A stretch of DNA of 64,000 nt from JBFIHF01 sp964411125 (GTDB lineage: Bacteria; Myxococcota_A; Bradymonadia; Bradymonadales; Bradymonadaceae), in the NCBI GenBank assembly GCA_964411125.1, contig CAYPJU010000006.1, positions 62,001 through 126,000 of the forward strand, written 5' to 3'. Shown here piece after piece: positions 1 through 7,758 of this stretch (the first letter of the stretch is position 1; each line of letters opens with the position of its first letter). A program made the position numbers and the translations under genes. The notes below the pieces were generated by a model. That model had not been told where the DNA came from and made no database searches. It was given only the letters and a program-made list of their open reading frames with translations.

Positions 1-186
1 GCATCCGGTCAGCCGTTCGACCGTGACGGTCTCCCCTTCCTCCCCATTCGGCACGGGAACTTCGACGTCTTCCACGCTGCCGACGAGCGGAACGTGGGCG
101 GTGACGATGAGCGACGGCTCGGGCTCGGCGCAACCTACGGTGCCGAGCGCCGCGGCGGCGACTGCGATGGACAGGACCCTACGCAT
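1..186 (-). CDS. Partial lipoprotein of unknown function (3' end outside window)
   Basis: Sixty-two residues are visible before the gene leaves the window. The N-terminus starts with two arginines, then an alanine-rich hydrophobic stretch ending in a lipobox-like LGTVGC with the cysteine at residue 19, so this should be a lipoprotein. The ATG at 186 is preferred because a GGAGG lies five bases upstream; an in-frame ATG at 210 has no good ribosome binding site. The mature part starts with acidic/proline residues and a short beta-type segment, and no family is recognisable. It lies downstream of pilQ on the same strand, 86 bases after its stop, so it could be the last gene of the pilus operon, but nothing visible ties it to pili. 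Confidence 0.6.
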   Translation of the reverse strand, partial: MRRVLSIAVAAAALGTVGCAEPEPSLIVTAHVPLVGSVEDVEVPVPNGEEGETVTVERLTGC

Positions 187-272
187 GGGGGCCTCCAGGG
201 TTCGTTTCATGAAGTGGTTGTCTTCCATCTGCATTGTTGCAGATCCTTTCGAGAGTTTCACGCGATCGGAAA

Positions 273-3200
273 TCATTGCATCTCGTCCGTGCTGACGTTA
301 CCGGCGTTGGCGCCCCCGAGGGCCCGAGCACGGTTCACGATCTTCGGGGTGATGAAGATGAGCAGCTCGGTCCGCCGGTCACTCTCCGTGGTAGTACGGA
401 AGAAGTAGCCGAGGATCGGGATCTTGTGGAGGAACGGCACCGCGCTGACGGCCGAGCCGCTGTTGCGCGTGTAGATTCCACCGATGACGGTCGTGTCCCC
501 GTCTTTGATCAGGAGCTCCGTGCTCGCCTGCTTCCGGATGATGGTGGGGTCGCCTCGAGCGCCCGTGTTCTGGAAGTCGGGCTCGTTCTTCGTCGCGTCG
601 ATCTTCAACTGGATGTTTCCGTCGGGCGTGACGTGCGGTTCGACCTGAAGCTCGAGGGTGGCGTCCACGAAGACGGTCTGGACGCCAGCGGCGCTGACGA
701 CCGAGATCGGGATGCTGGTACCCTGCGAGATCGTCGCGGGCCGATTGTCCAACGTGAGGATCTTCGGCGCGCTGATGAGCTTCGCGTGTCCGGCCTGCTC
801 GAGAGCCGAGAGCCGCAGGTTGATGTTCAGCGCTCCGCCGACGGACCCGAGGGTCAGGCCGAGAGCACCACCCGTCCCGGTACCGGCGGGTGCCGGGAGG
901 TTGACGGCGAAGTTCGGCGTCGGGGACGTACCCGCGGTCGGGGTCTGACCGTCCGTTGCGCCGCCGGCGATGCCGAGGACGTGCGGGAAGATGAGGCCGG
1001 TCGGGTTGCCGTTCGCCTGCGAGAAGGTGAGATCACCGCCCCACTGGATACCGAACTGCTGCTGGAACGTGTCGTTGGTCTCGACGATGCGCGCTTCGAT
1101 GAGGACCTGCGGCACTTCGGTGTCGAGGTTCGTCACGAGCGAGCGCACGGCGGCGAGATTCTCGGCGATGTCTTTGATGATCAGCGTGTTGGTGCGGGTG
1201 TCGACCGTCGACGACCCACGCGGGCTGAGCATCGGATCCACCTGCGACTTGAGCTCGTCCGCATCGGCGTAGTTCACCGGAAGCAGGAAGACCTCGAGCG
1301 GTTTCTGGCGAGCGTTGCGGGCACGCTCCTCGGCGCGGGCCTGCTCTTCCTGACGGAGAACCGACTGCGGAGCCACGCGGATGACGTTTCCACGCTTCTC
1401 GAATCCGAGCGAGCGGGACTGCAGGACCGTGAGGAAGACTTCGTCCAGGGGCACGCTGCGAAGACGCAGGGTCACCGTTCCGCCGACGCCAGCGCCGGAG
1501 ACGATGTTCACGCCACCCTCTTTGGCGAGGAGACGCAGGACGTTGTGGATGTCGGCTTCACGAAGGTCGATGGTGAGCCGCTTGCGCGACATCCCGGGAA
1601 CCGAGGAGACCCGCGTCGGGTCGGTGACGACGCGCGGGTATCCCGGAGGGGCCGAAGTGTAGTTGTCACCTTCACGGGTGCGAGTCTGTTCCGCGACAGG
1701 AGCCGCAGAAGCGTGCTGAGCGAGGGTCGGAGCGAACTCCCAGACGAGGGTGTTGCCGTTCTGACGAACAACCTCGGCCGATGCGACGCCGAGCTCGGCT
1801 TCGAGTCGGACCTGGCCCTGTTCGTCGCGGTAGCTCGAGACGTAACGGACGGCGCCGCCGCTCGTTCCGGCGAGCGTCTTCTGGAGCTCCGCCGGGAGGT
1901 CGACCCCGTCGAGGATCATCACCGCGCGACCGTTCGGTCCCGCCATCGTCTCGAAGGAGCTGGGCGAGTCGAGGTTGATGACGACGCGCGTGCGGTCGTC
2001 GTTCGACTCGAGGCGGATGGCGCGAACGACGTTCGCCTGCACCGGTACGGCACGAGCCGCCGGACGATTGGCGTCGAGTCGCGCGAGCTCCGCTTCGCGG
2101 GCCGAGCGTGTCTTCTCGAGTTCAGCGAGCTTGTCGCGCTCGATCGCCTGCGCCTTCTTGAGCGCTTCGATCTGACGTTCCTCTGCTCGGCGGGCGTCTT
2201 CGAGCGCAGCGACGCGCTGCTCTTCACGGGTCGTTGCTCGTTTCTGAGCGACGGCGCGGTCGGACTTGGCGGCCTCCGCCTCACGTTCGGCGCGAGCGAT
2301 TTCCGCCTTGAGGCGGCTGATCTCGGCATCACGCGATTTGAGGGTGGAGTCGAGCTCCTCGAGTTTCGTGTTGGCGTTGGCAGCCTGGGCACGGGCTCGG
2401 TCGAGCTCGCTGCGCTGGCTGTCGAGGGTCGCCGCGAGTTCGGAACGCTCTCGTTCCAGCGTCGCCAGAGCGGCGCGGCTCTTCTCGTCGGCTGCCGACT
2501 TGCGGAGCGTTGCGATCTGCTGTTCCAGCTTCGCCTGGCGCTCTTTGGCGGCGTCGAGTTCACGGCTGCGCTGCGCGACGGCGTCGTTCGAAGCGTCGGC
2601 TTCCGCCTTGGCTCGCGCGAGATCGCGCTGGGTGGAGTCGAGCTTTGACTGCAGCGTCTGGGCCCGTTCGGTCGCCTGTCGTTCTTCGCGTTCCTTGCGC
2701 GCTGCGAGAGCGAGCGCTTCGTCGCGCTCCGCTTTCGTCTTCTCGGCGCGCTGCAGGGCCAGCTCGGTCTTCTCGACCAGCTCCGCCGCGCGGGCACGCT
2801 CGGCGTCACGCTCCTTCTCCAGTCGCTCGTTGGAGCGACGCAGGGAAGCGACTTCGCCCTTCTGGGCCCCGAGGCTCTGCTTGAGCTCCGCGACCGCCGC
2901 CTTCTGGCGCTCGATCTCGGAGTTCACGCGGGCGCGGTCGGTGCCGGCGGAGGCGGATTGCTGTTTGCGAAGCTTCGCGAGGTCACGCTCGGCGGCGGCG
3001 AGTTCGTTCCGCGTGCGGTCGAGCTCGCTCTGCGCCTGGTCGACCTTCGCATCACTCGCCTGCAGCCGCGCCTTGTACGTCGCTTCGAGCGACCCGAGGC
3101 GTGCCCGGGTCTCTTCGAGGCGCGTCCGCGACTGCTGGAGCTCCCGCTCCACCGAAGCGACGTTCCCGCCTTGGGAACGGTTGGCACCGTCCACGAAGAC

Positions 3201-3608
3201 GACGACGTCGTTTCCGTCGGTACGCACGTCGTAGTGCGCCGCCTGGTCGAAGCCGACGATCACGCGAGTGATCGACTGAACCGAATCGGAGAATTCGAGC
3301 AGGGCCACCTGAGAGATGACCCCGTTGCTCACTTTCTCGGTCTTCGGCTCACCAGCGATCTCGCTGTTCGACACGTCGATCAGGAGCCGCAACGGAGAGG
3401 TGAGCTTGTATACGGAGAACGTCGGATTCGACGTTCCTTTGATCCGTACGAACGTGCCCGCAGCCTCTTCGTCCACAGTGACGTCGGAGATCTTGTTGAT
3501 CGCCGTCGACTGTTGCGACGCCTGGGTCTGCCCGTAGACCGGAGCGGGTGCGCTCATCTGTGCGCCCAATCCCAGTCCGAGGGCCAAGACGGCCAGCTTC
3601 CATCTCAT
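273..3608 (-). CDS. pilQ: Type IV pilus secretin PilQ with long internal coiled coil
   Basis: Forms the outer-membrane secretin channel through which the type IV pilus passes. Domain order: signal peptide (1-26), AMIN domain that would bind peptidoglycan (about 40-140), an alanine/arginine/glutamate-rich coiled coil (about 145-510), a second AMIN-like beta domain (about 520-620), a secretin N-terminal STN domain (about 675-730), a NolW-type N domain (about 778-840) and the C-terminal secretin barrel (about 840-1090) with the typical VPFLHKIPILGYFF segment. The C-terminal half is a canonical PilQ. At 1,111 residues it is longer than typical PilQ proteins, and the coiled coil accounts for the excess. 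It is the last clear gene of the pilM-N-O-P-Q order, 104 bases after pilP. The PilQ call is secure; the role of the coiled coil is unknown. Confidence 0.96.
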   Translation of the reverse strand: MRWKLAVLALGLGLGAQMSAPAPVYGQTQASQQSTAINKISDVTVDEEAAGTFVRIKGTSNPTFSVYKLTSPLRLLIDVSNSEIAGEPKTEKVSNGVISQVALLEFSDSVQSITRVIVGFDQAAHYDVRTDGNDVVVFVDGANRSQGGNVASVERELQQSRTRLEETRARLGSLEATYKARLQASDAKVDQAQSELDRTRNELAAAERDLAKLRKQQSASAGTDRARVNSEIERQKAAVAELKQSLGAQKGEVASLRRSNERLEKERDAERARAAELVEKTELALQRAEKTKAERDEALALAARKEREERQATERAQTLQSKLDSTQRDLARAKAEADASNDAVAQRSRELDAAKERQAKLEQQIATLRKSAADEKSRAALATLERERSELAATLDSQRSELDRARAQAANANTKLEELDSTLKSRDAEISRLKAEIARAEREAEAAKSDRAVAQKRATTREEQRVAALEDARRAEERQIEALKKAQAIERDKLAELEKTRSAREAELARLDANRPAARAVPVQANVVRAIRLESNDDRTRVVINLDSPSSFETMAGPNGRAVMILDGVDLPAELQKTLAGTSGGAVRYVSSYRDEQGQVRLEAELGVASAEVVRQNGNTLVWEFAPTLAQHASAAPVAEQTRTREGDNYTSAPPGYPRVVTDPTRVSSVPGMSRKRLTIDLREADIHNVLRLLAKEGGVNIVSGAGVGGTVTLRLRSVPLDEVFLTVLQSRSLGFEKRGNVIRVAPQSVLRQEEQARAEERARNARQKPLEVFLLPVNYADADELKSQVDPMLSPRGSSTVDTRTNTLIIKDIAENLAAVRSLVTNLDTEVPQVLIEARIVETNDTFQQQFGIQWGGDLTFSQANGNPTGLIFPHVLGIAGGATDGQTPTAGTSPTPNFAVNLPAPAGTGTGGALGLTLGSVGGALNINLRLSALEQAGHAKLISAPKILTLDNRPATISQGTSIPISVVSAAGVQTVFVDATLELQVEPHVTPDGNIQLKIDATKNEPDFQNTGARGDPTIIRKQASTELLIKDGDTTVIGGIYTRNSGSAVSAVPFLHKIPILGYFFRTTTESDRRTELLIFITPKIVNRARALGGANAGNVSTDEMQ

Positions 3609-3712
3609 AGCGTGACTCCTGCTTCTTTCGTTTCGGGGAGCGACCCCCGATCCCGTGGGTACGGGTGAACGGCCTTACTTGGCCAACTTCCAATCTCCAA
3701 CTTTCGAATTCT

Positions 3713-4537
3713 CTACTGCTCTCGGCTCGGCGGAGGTTGGACCCCCGGGAACCCCCGGCGTGGCGGTGCGTTGCCACTCTCCGGTTGTTGTTGCTGCTGA
3801 CCGTCGGCGCCACCTTCGGCGGCGTTGGCGCCGAGCGCCATGTCTCGGTACTGCCGCTGCACGGCGTTGCGGCCCTCCTCGGTGGAGAGCAGCTTCTCGA
3901 GCGCGGCTCGTTCTTCTTCGCTGAGCGTGGAACCGTCGCCGACACTGAGGTCGACGTCGCGCAGCTTGATCGTGCGCAGGCGCGTCTGGGTCCCTTCCTC
4001 GCCCGCCGACTCGGTGATCTCGACTTCGTTGTCGCGGACGTCGGAGATGACCCCGGCGTTGCGGCCGATCCGGTCCCCTTCCTTGAGCACGTGACCGAAC
4101 CCTTCGGGATCGATGAACATCGCTTTGGGGACGGCGACTTCGCTGATGATGGCGACGAGCTCGAGCTCTCCGAGCGAGTACTGCTCGAGCGGCTCGAGGG
4201 TCCGTTCGTCCCCTTCGGTCGGAACGTTGACCGGCTGAAGCACCTCGATGTCGGGCTGGAACGGATTCCGCCGCGTCATGTTGGGGTACTCGGGGCGGAC
4301 GTACTCGGCGACCTCGGCGGGCGGCGGCGTCACCACGGGGGGCGGCGTCTTCGGCGGCGGCGCGGTCTGCTGCGTCGTTTCGGGCTGTTCGACGTCCCCG
4401 TCGAGCCCCAGGAACTCGCATCCCATCGGGACGAGCGCCAGGGCCGCCACGACGGCCCCGCGGGTCACGAAGGAGCGGTAGGTCTGAATTCGAGTCGTTC
4501 GGGCTCCCGAGCGACGTTTTTCGTAGTTCGTATTCAT
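3713..4537 (-). CDS. pilP: Type IV pilus inner-membrane lipoprotein PilP
   Basis: PilP is the periplasmic lipoprotein that links the PilN/PilO inner-membrane pair to the PilQ secretin. The protein has 274 residues. A basic N-terminus leads into a hydrophobic segment ending in a VPMGC lipobox (cysteine about residue 40). A proline/threonine-rich linker follows (about 50-75), then a PilP-type beta domain (about 80-190) with an RRNPFQP motif and a segment typical of the family's C-domain (KAMFIDPEGFGHVLKEGDRIG). The C-terminal tail is rich in Gln and Pro. The long N-terminus before the hydrophobic segment is unusual, and a later start cannot be excluded. The ATG overlaps the stop of pilO by four bases (ATGA), which supports both the start and translational coupling. 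Confidence 0.93.
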   Translation of the reverse strand: MNTNYEKRRSGARTTRIQTYRSFVTRGAVVAALALVPMGCEFLGLDGDVEQPETTQQTAPPPKTPPPVVTPPPAEVAEYVRPEYPNMTRRNPFQPDIEVLQPVNVPTEGDERTLEPLEQYSLGELELVAIISEVAVPKAMFIDPEGFGHVLKEGDRIGRNAGVISDVRDNEVEITESAGEEGTQTRLRTIKLRDVDLSVGDGSTLSEEERAALEKLLSTEEGRNAVQRQYRDMALGANAAEGGADGQQQQQPESGNAPPRRGFPGVQPPPSREQ

Positions 4538-5136
4538 CGCTTCTTACCACCTCCCTGCATTTCCGCATCGGTCTTGAAGCGGAACGTCGTCGCTCGCGCC
4601 GTGACGTTCAGCTGACCTTCCGGGCTGATCCCCTTGGAAGACCGCGTGAGACCGATGTCTCGGACGTTGACGATACGCGTCATGCGGCCGATGTAGTGGA
4701 AGAAGTTGGCGAGCTCGTCGTAGGTCCCGCTCAGATTCATCTCCACGGGAATCTCGACGTAGAAGTCCTTCGGTACGTCGTTCTTTCGCGAGAAGGTCAG
4801 GATCTCGAGCCCGGCGGTCTTGGCCTGGTTGTGGATCCGCTGGAGGAGGCTCGGAATCTCGGCGTTCTTGGGCAGCTTCTCCTGCGCGATGAGGAGCTGG
4901 CGTTTGAGCTGTTCGAGCTCCGCGAGCACCTGGGCGCGGTTGGCCTTCAATTGGTCGAGGCTCTCCTTTTCCTGCTGAAGCTTCTTCGCTTCCTGCTTCT
5001 GGATTTCGATCTGCTCGTTGATCGGTTGGAGGACGGCGACGTAGGCGCCGGCCCCGATCATGAAGACGAGGAGGATGAGTCCCAGGACTTTCTGTCCCTG
5101 CGGGTACGCATTGAACCGGTCGATCAACTCGTTCAC
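4534..5136 (-). CDS. pilO: Type IV pilus inner-membrane protein PilO
   Basis: PilO pairs with PilN in the inner-membrane alignment complex of the type IV pilus. The 200-residue protein has a short cytoplasmic N-terminus, one transmembrane helix (about 17-36), a glutamine/lysine/glutamate-rich coiled coil (about 40-95), and a periplasmic ferredoxin-like domain (about 100-185) containing the family segment around IPVEMNLSGTYDELANFFHY. Size and architecture are typical for the family. The start codon overlaps the pilN stop (ATGA) and its own stop overlaps the pilP start, so the three genes should be translationally coupled. Confidence 0.95.
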   Translation of the reverse strand: MNELIDRFNAYPQGQKVLGLILLVFMIGAGAYVAVLQPINEQIEIQKQEAKKLQQEKESLDQLKANRAQVLAELEQLKRQLLIAQEKLPKNAEIPSLLQRIHNQAKTAGLEILTFSRKNDVPKDFYVEIPVEMNLSGTYDELANFFHYIGRMTRIVNVRDIGLTRSSKGISPEGQLNVTARATTFRFKTDAEMQGGGKKR

Positions 5137-5774
5137 GATCCCCCCTTCTTGCCGGCGGGCGTGCCAGCGTACGAAATCTGGCCGTGGATGGTGAAGCTGA
5201 CCGTGCGTGCGCTATCCTTGCGGTTCTGCGCCTGCACGACGTCGAGCTGCACGTTCTTGAAGTGTTCCGCGGTGGTCAGCCGCTGCAGGAATTCTGCGAC
5301 GTCGTCGGCATTGACGGCCGTTCCGCTCATCGTGAACTTCCCACCTTTTTCCACGACCGACTCGAGGTAGAGGCGGCGCGTATCCCAGTCGACGTTCCAG
5401 TTCTTCTGCAACTGCGCGAATCGGTCTTCTTCGTTGCGCGGGGGGCTCAGCATCGCCTGCAGCTCGTCGAGCACGCGGACCGGACCGGACCGCTGCGCCT
5501 CGAGCTTGGCGAGCACGGAGAGCTGTTGTTGAAGCTGCTGCTTCTGCGCCTCCAACTGCTGCGCATCCTTCACGGCTTCGCGGGCAGCGGCGACGTCTTG
5601 TCGGTATTGCTCGACCTTTTGTTTCTCACGGTCGAGGTCCGACTCGGCGATGAACCAGAGCAGGCCGAGCACGAGCAGCTCGGTGATGATCACGGCGGCG
5701 AACATCCAGAGCTGGACTTTCCCAGCTGAGCGACGCCGCGCCTGCTTGATCGGTAGAAGATTGACGCGAATCAT
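5133..5774 (-). CDS. pilN: Type IV pilus assembly protein PilN
   Basis: PilN binds cytoplasmic PilM through its N-terminal tail and PilO in the periplasm. The start at 5774 gives a protein of 213 residues beginning MIRVNLLP. This carries the conserved NLLP motif that docks into PilM, and the ATG overlaps the pilM stop by four bases. A longer in-frame extension to 5831 would add 19 residues before the motif and is rejected. A basic segment (KQARRRSAGK) precedes one transmembrane helix (about 21-42), then a Gln/Glu-rich coiled coil (45-100) and a periplasmic beta-alpha domain (about 125-200). Confidence 0.95.
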   Translation of the reverse strand: MIRVNLLPIKQARRRSAGKVQLWMFAAVIITELLVLGLLWFIAESDLDREKQKVEQYRQDVAAAREAVKDAQQLEAQKQQLQQQLSVLAKLEAQRSGPVRVLDELQAMLSPPRNEEDRFAQLQKNWNVDWDTRRLYLESVVEKGGKFTMSGTAVNADDVAEFLQRLTTAEHFKNVQLDVVQAQNRKDSARTVSFTIHGQISYAGTPAGKKGGS

Positions 5775-6823
5775 CGTTCGTTCGTCCTCCGAAGGGCGAG
5801 CCCAACTGCAACGGCGGCCGTCGGCGCCCACTTCTGAATGGTTTCCGGCGGAAACTGTCGTTCATCGTACGACACGTTCCTGAACGGATTGACGACCTCC
5901 GCCGGAACGCCGCTGGTGCGAGAAATGATGCGCACGAGCGACGGAATCGCGGCGGTCCCACCGGACACCACGATGCGGTCGATTCGACTCGACGCCGCCG
6001 TCGCGGCGTAGAAGTCGATCGACCGTTGGATTTCGGCGGCCATGTCTTCCGCCTTTTCTCCAATGATCTTCTCCACCTCGTGAGGCAGCACCTGGTCGGA
6101 CGCGCCTGCGCCCCCCATCTTGTACAGCTCCGCCTCGTCGTAGGTGATGTTCAACTGTTTCGATATCTCTTCGGTGATGTCACTGCCGCCCATCGAAAGA
6201 TCGCGCGTGAACATCGTGACCCCGTCGGTGACCACGTTCATGGAGACGACCGCGTTGCCGATGTCCAGCAGCACGACGGTCTCCCCCTGGTGGAACCCGT
6301 AATTGACTTCGTAGCAATTCTGCAGGCAAAACGCGTCCACGTCCATGACGATCGGCGTCAGCCCCGCGTCGTGCGCGACGGCTTCGTAGTCGTTGATCAT
6401 CTCGCGTTTCGCCGCGACCAACACCACGTCCATCTGCCCTTGATCGTTACGAGCGACCACTTCGTGGCCGATGTAGACGTCCCGGATGTCGAACGGAATG
6501 TACTGCTCCGCTTCCCACTGGATCGACTCGTCGACCTCTTCCTGCGTCATCAGGGGGAGCGTGATCTTCTTGATGATCACGGTGTTCCCCGACACGCTGA
6601 GCGCCGCTTCCTTCGTCCGGATCTTGTTGCGTGCGAGCAGTGCGCTCACCGCATCGGTCACGATCGAGGCGTTCATCAGCGCTCCGTCGACGATCGTTTC
6701 GGGCGGCAAACGCTCCGAATCGAACGCCTGAAGCTGCAATCCTCGCTTCGTCGAGCGTAGCGCGCAGATCTTGACGGCACTGCTGCCGATATCAAGGCCG
6801 ACGCAATTTCGTCCCTTGGCCAT
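5771..6823 (-). CDS. pilM: Type IV pilus assembly ATPase PilM (actin-like)
   Basis: PilM is the cytoplasmic actin-like protein that binds ATP and the PilN tail. Its 350 residues begin with a phosphate-binding loop of the actin/FtsA type (GLDIGSSAVKIC, about 9-20). Other family landmarks are the segment around WEAEQYIPFDI, a second phosphate motif (VVLLDIGN), and the adenosine-loop sequence VVSGGTAAIPSL near residue 290. It is the first gene of pilMNOPQ. The RBS AGAGGA sits eight bases before the ATG. The next upstream gene (dksA) is divergent, so the operon promoter must lie in the 286-base intergenic region. Confidence 0.96.
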   Translation of the reverse strand: MAKGRNCVGLDIGSSAVKICALRSTKRGLQLQAFDSERLPPETIVDGALMNASIVTDAVSALLARNKIRTKEAALSVSGNTVIIKKITLPLMTQEEVDESIQWEAEQYIPFDIRDVYIGHEVVARNDQGQMDVVLVAAKREMINDYEAVAHDAGLTPIVMDVDAFCLQNCYEVNYGFHQGETVVLLDIGNAVVSMNVVTDGVTMFTRDLSMGGSDITEEISKQLNITYDEAELYKMGGAGASDQVLPHEVEKIIGEKAEDMAAEIQRSIDFYAATAASSRIDRIVVSGGTAAIPSLVRIISRTSGVPAEVVNPFRNVSYDERQFPPETIQKWAPTAAVAVGLALRRTNER

Positions 6824-6861
6824 TCAGCGTCCTCTCATATTGCACGTGAAATACCGGCGCA

Positions 6862-6890
6862 TCGTGACACGTGCTTCGAAAAACTGTCAA
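6862..6890 (-). promoter_or_regulatory. Candidate promoter of pilMNOPQ
   Basis: On the minus strand a perfect TTGACA (6890-6885) is followed after 17 bases by TCACGA (6867-6862), a poor -10. Two CACGTG words flank this stretch. The position, 39 bases upstream of pilM, is right for a promoter, but the -10 is weak and another sigma factor or an activator may be needed. The divergent dksA side carries a TATAAA at 7005-7010 without a good -35. Confidence 0.3.
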
Positions 6891-7109
6891 GAAAGCGAGG
6901 GAACTCTTCGCCCATCTCTTTTCTGACTGATGCGGACTCACCCACCTTCCCACGCATCGGTAGCACGTCAAAAAAAACCCCTCGATTCACCGATCGTTTT
7001 GCTCTATAAAACCCTTCCTTTGCCGGCGTCCAAAGTTTTGTGTAGCGCGCGGATCCCACCGCGCACACTGCTAGCGCCTACGGTTCGCGCACCAAAACAG
7101 GAGTTCACA

Positions 7110-7481
7110 ATGCCCCTGAACGATGAACAACTCGACGAGTTCCGCGGACAGCTCACCTCCGAGAAGGAGAAGCTGCTCGAGAAGGCGGCACACACGCTCA
7201 ACAACGAGATCGAGCTGTCCAAGGACGACATGGCCGACGAGGCCGACCTCGCCTCGGCACTCACCGACCAGAGCCTCAGCCTGCGATTGCGCGGTCGCGA
7301 GCGCGTCCTCATCGAGAAGATCGACCTCGCCCTCAAGCGGATCGAGGCCGGCGAATTCGGCACCTGCATCGTCTGCGAAGACGACATCGAAGTGAACCGA
7401 CTCCGAGCACGCCCCGTCACCACGATGTGCATCGCGTGCAAGGAAGAACAGGAACGGCGCGAACGCCAGTTCCTCTCCTGA
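7110..7481 (+). CDS. dksA: DksA/TraR-family RNA polymerase-binding transcription factor
   Basis: DksA enters the RNA polymerase secondary channel and, with ppGpp, adjusts rRNA, amino-acid and stress promoters. The 123-residue protein is an alpha-helical hairpin with the coiled-coil-tip motif DxxDxA (DMADEA, residues 40-45), the residues needed for activity in E. coli DksA. A four-cysteine zinc finger follows (C86, C89, C107, C110; spacing C-x2-C-x17-C-x2-C). The charged tail ends QFLS. The ATG at 7110 has AGGAG seven bases upstream. The small gene at 7501 follows after 19 bases on the same strand and is probably co-transcribed. Confidence 0.9.
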   Translation: MPLNDEQLDEFRGQLTSEKEKLLEKAAHTLNNEIELSKDDMADEADLASALTDQSLSLRLRGRERVLIEKIDLALKRIEAGEFGTCIVCEDDIEVNRLRARPVTTMCIACKEEQERRERQFLS

Positions 7482-7500
7482 ACGACCGACGAGCCCCACG

Positions 7501-7755
7501 ATGGCCGCTTCCGACGCCAAACTCTTCCTCTACGACACCGCGACCGTCAGTCAGTTCGCCGAGGTGGAGTCCGAAGGGCTCGACGTGTTCTTCCCCGAAT
7601 CGGTCCGAGGGTGGTCCGACGTGCTCGACTGCAGGATCCCGCCCTACACGGAACGCACCCTCGAAGAACTTTGCGAGTACGCTTTCGAAGTTCGGAAGTT
7701 CTACGTGCTCGTCACCGAAGATCAGGTCACCAGCTCCGCGCCGGTCGCCGACTGA
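7501..7755 (+). CDS. Small acidic protein of unknown function
   Basis: I do not recognise this 84-residue protein. It has no signal peptide or membrane helix, is acidic, and contains several aromatic residues (FLYD, FFPESVRGWSDV, EVRKFYVLVTED), which suggests a small folded cytosolic protein with alternating helix and strand. It follows dksA closely and ends three bases before the convergent PglX-like gene, so the two transcripts must run into each other. Codon use matches the neighbours. Coding status rests on position, composition and the clean start and stop. Confidence 0.6.
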   Translation: MAASDAKLFLYDTATVSQFAEVESEGLDVFFPESVRGWSDVLDCRIPPYTERTLEELCEYAFEVRKFYVLVTEDQVTSSAPVAD

Positions 7756-7758
7756 CCC

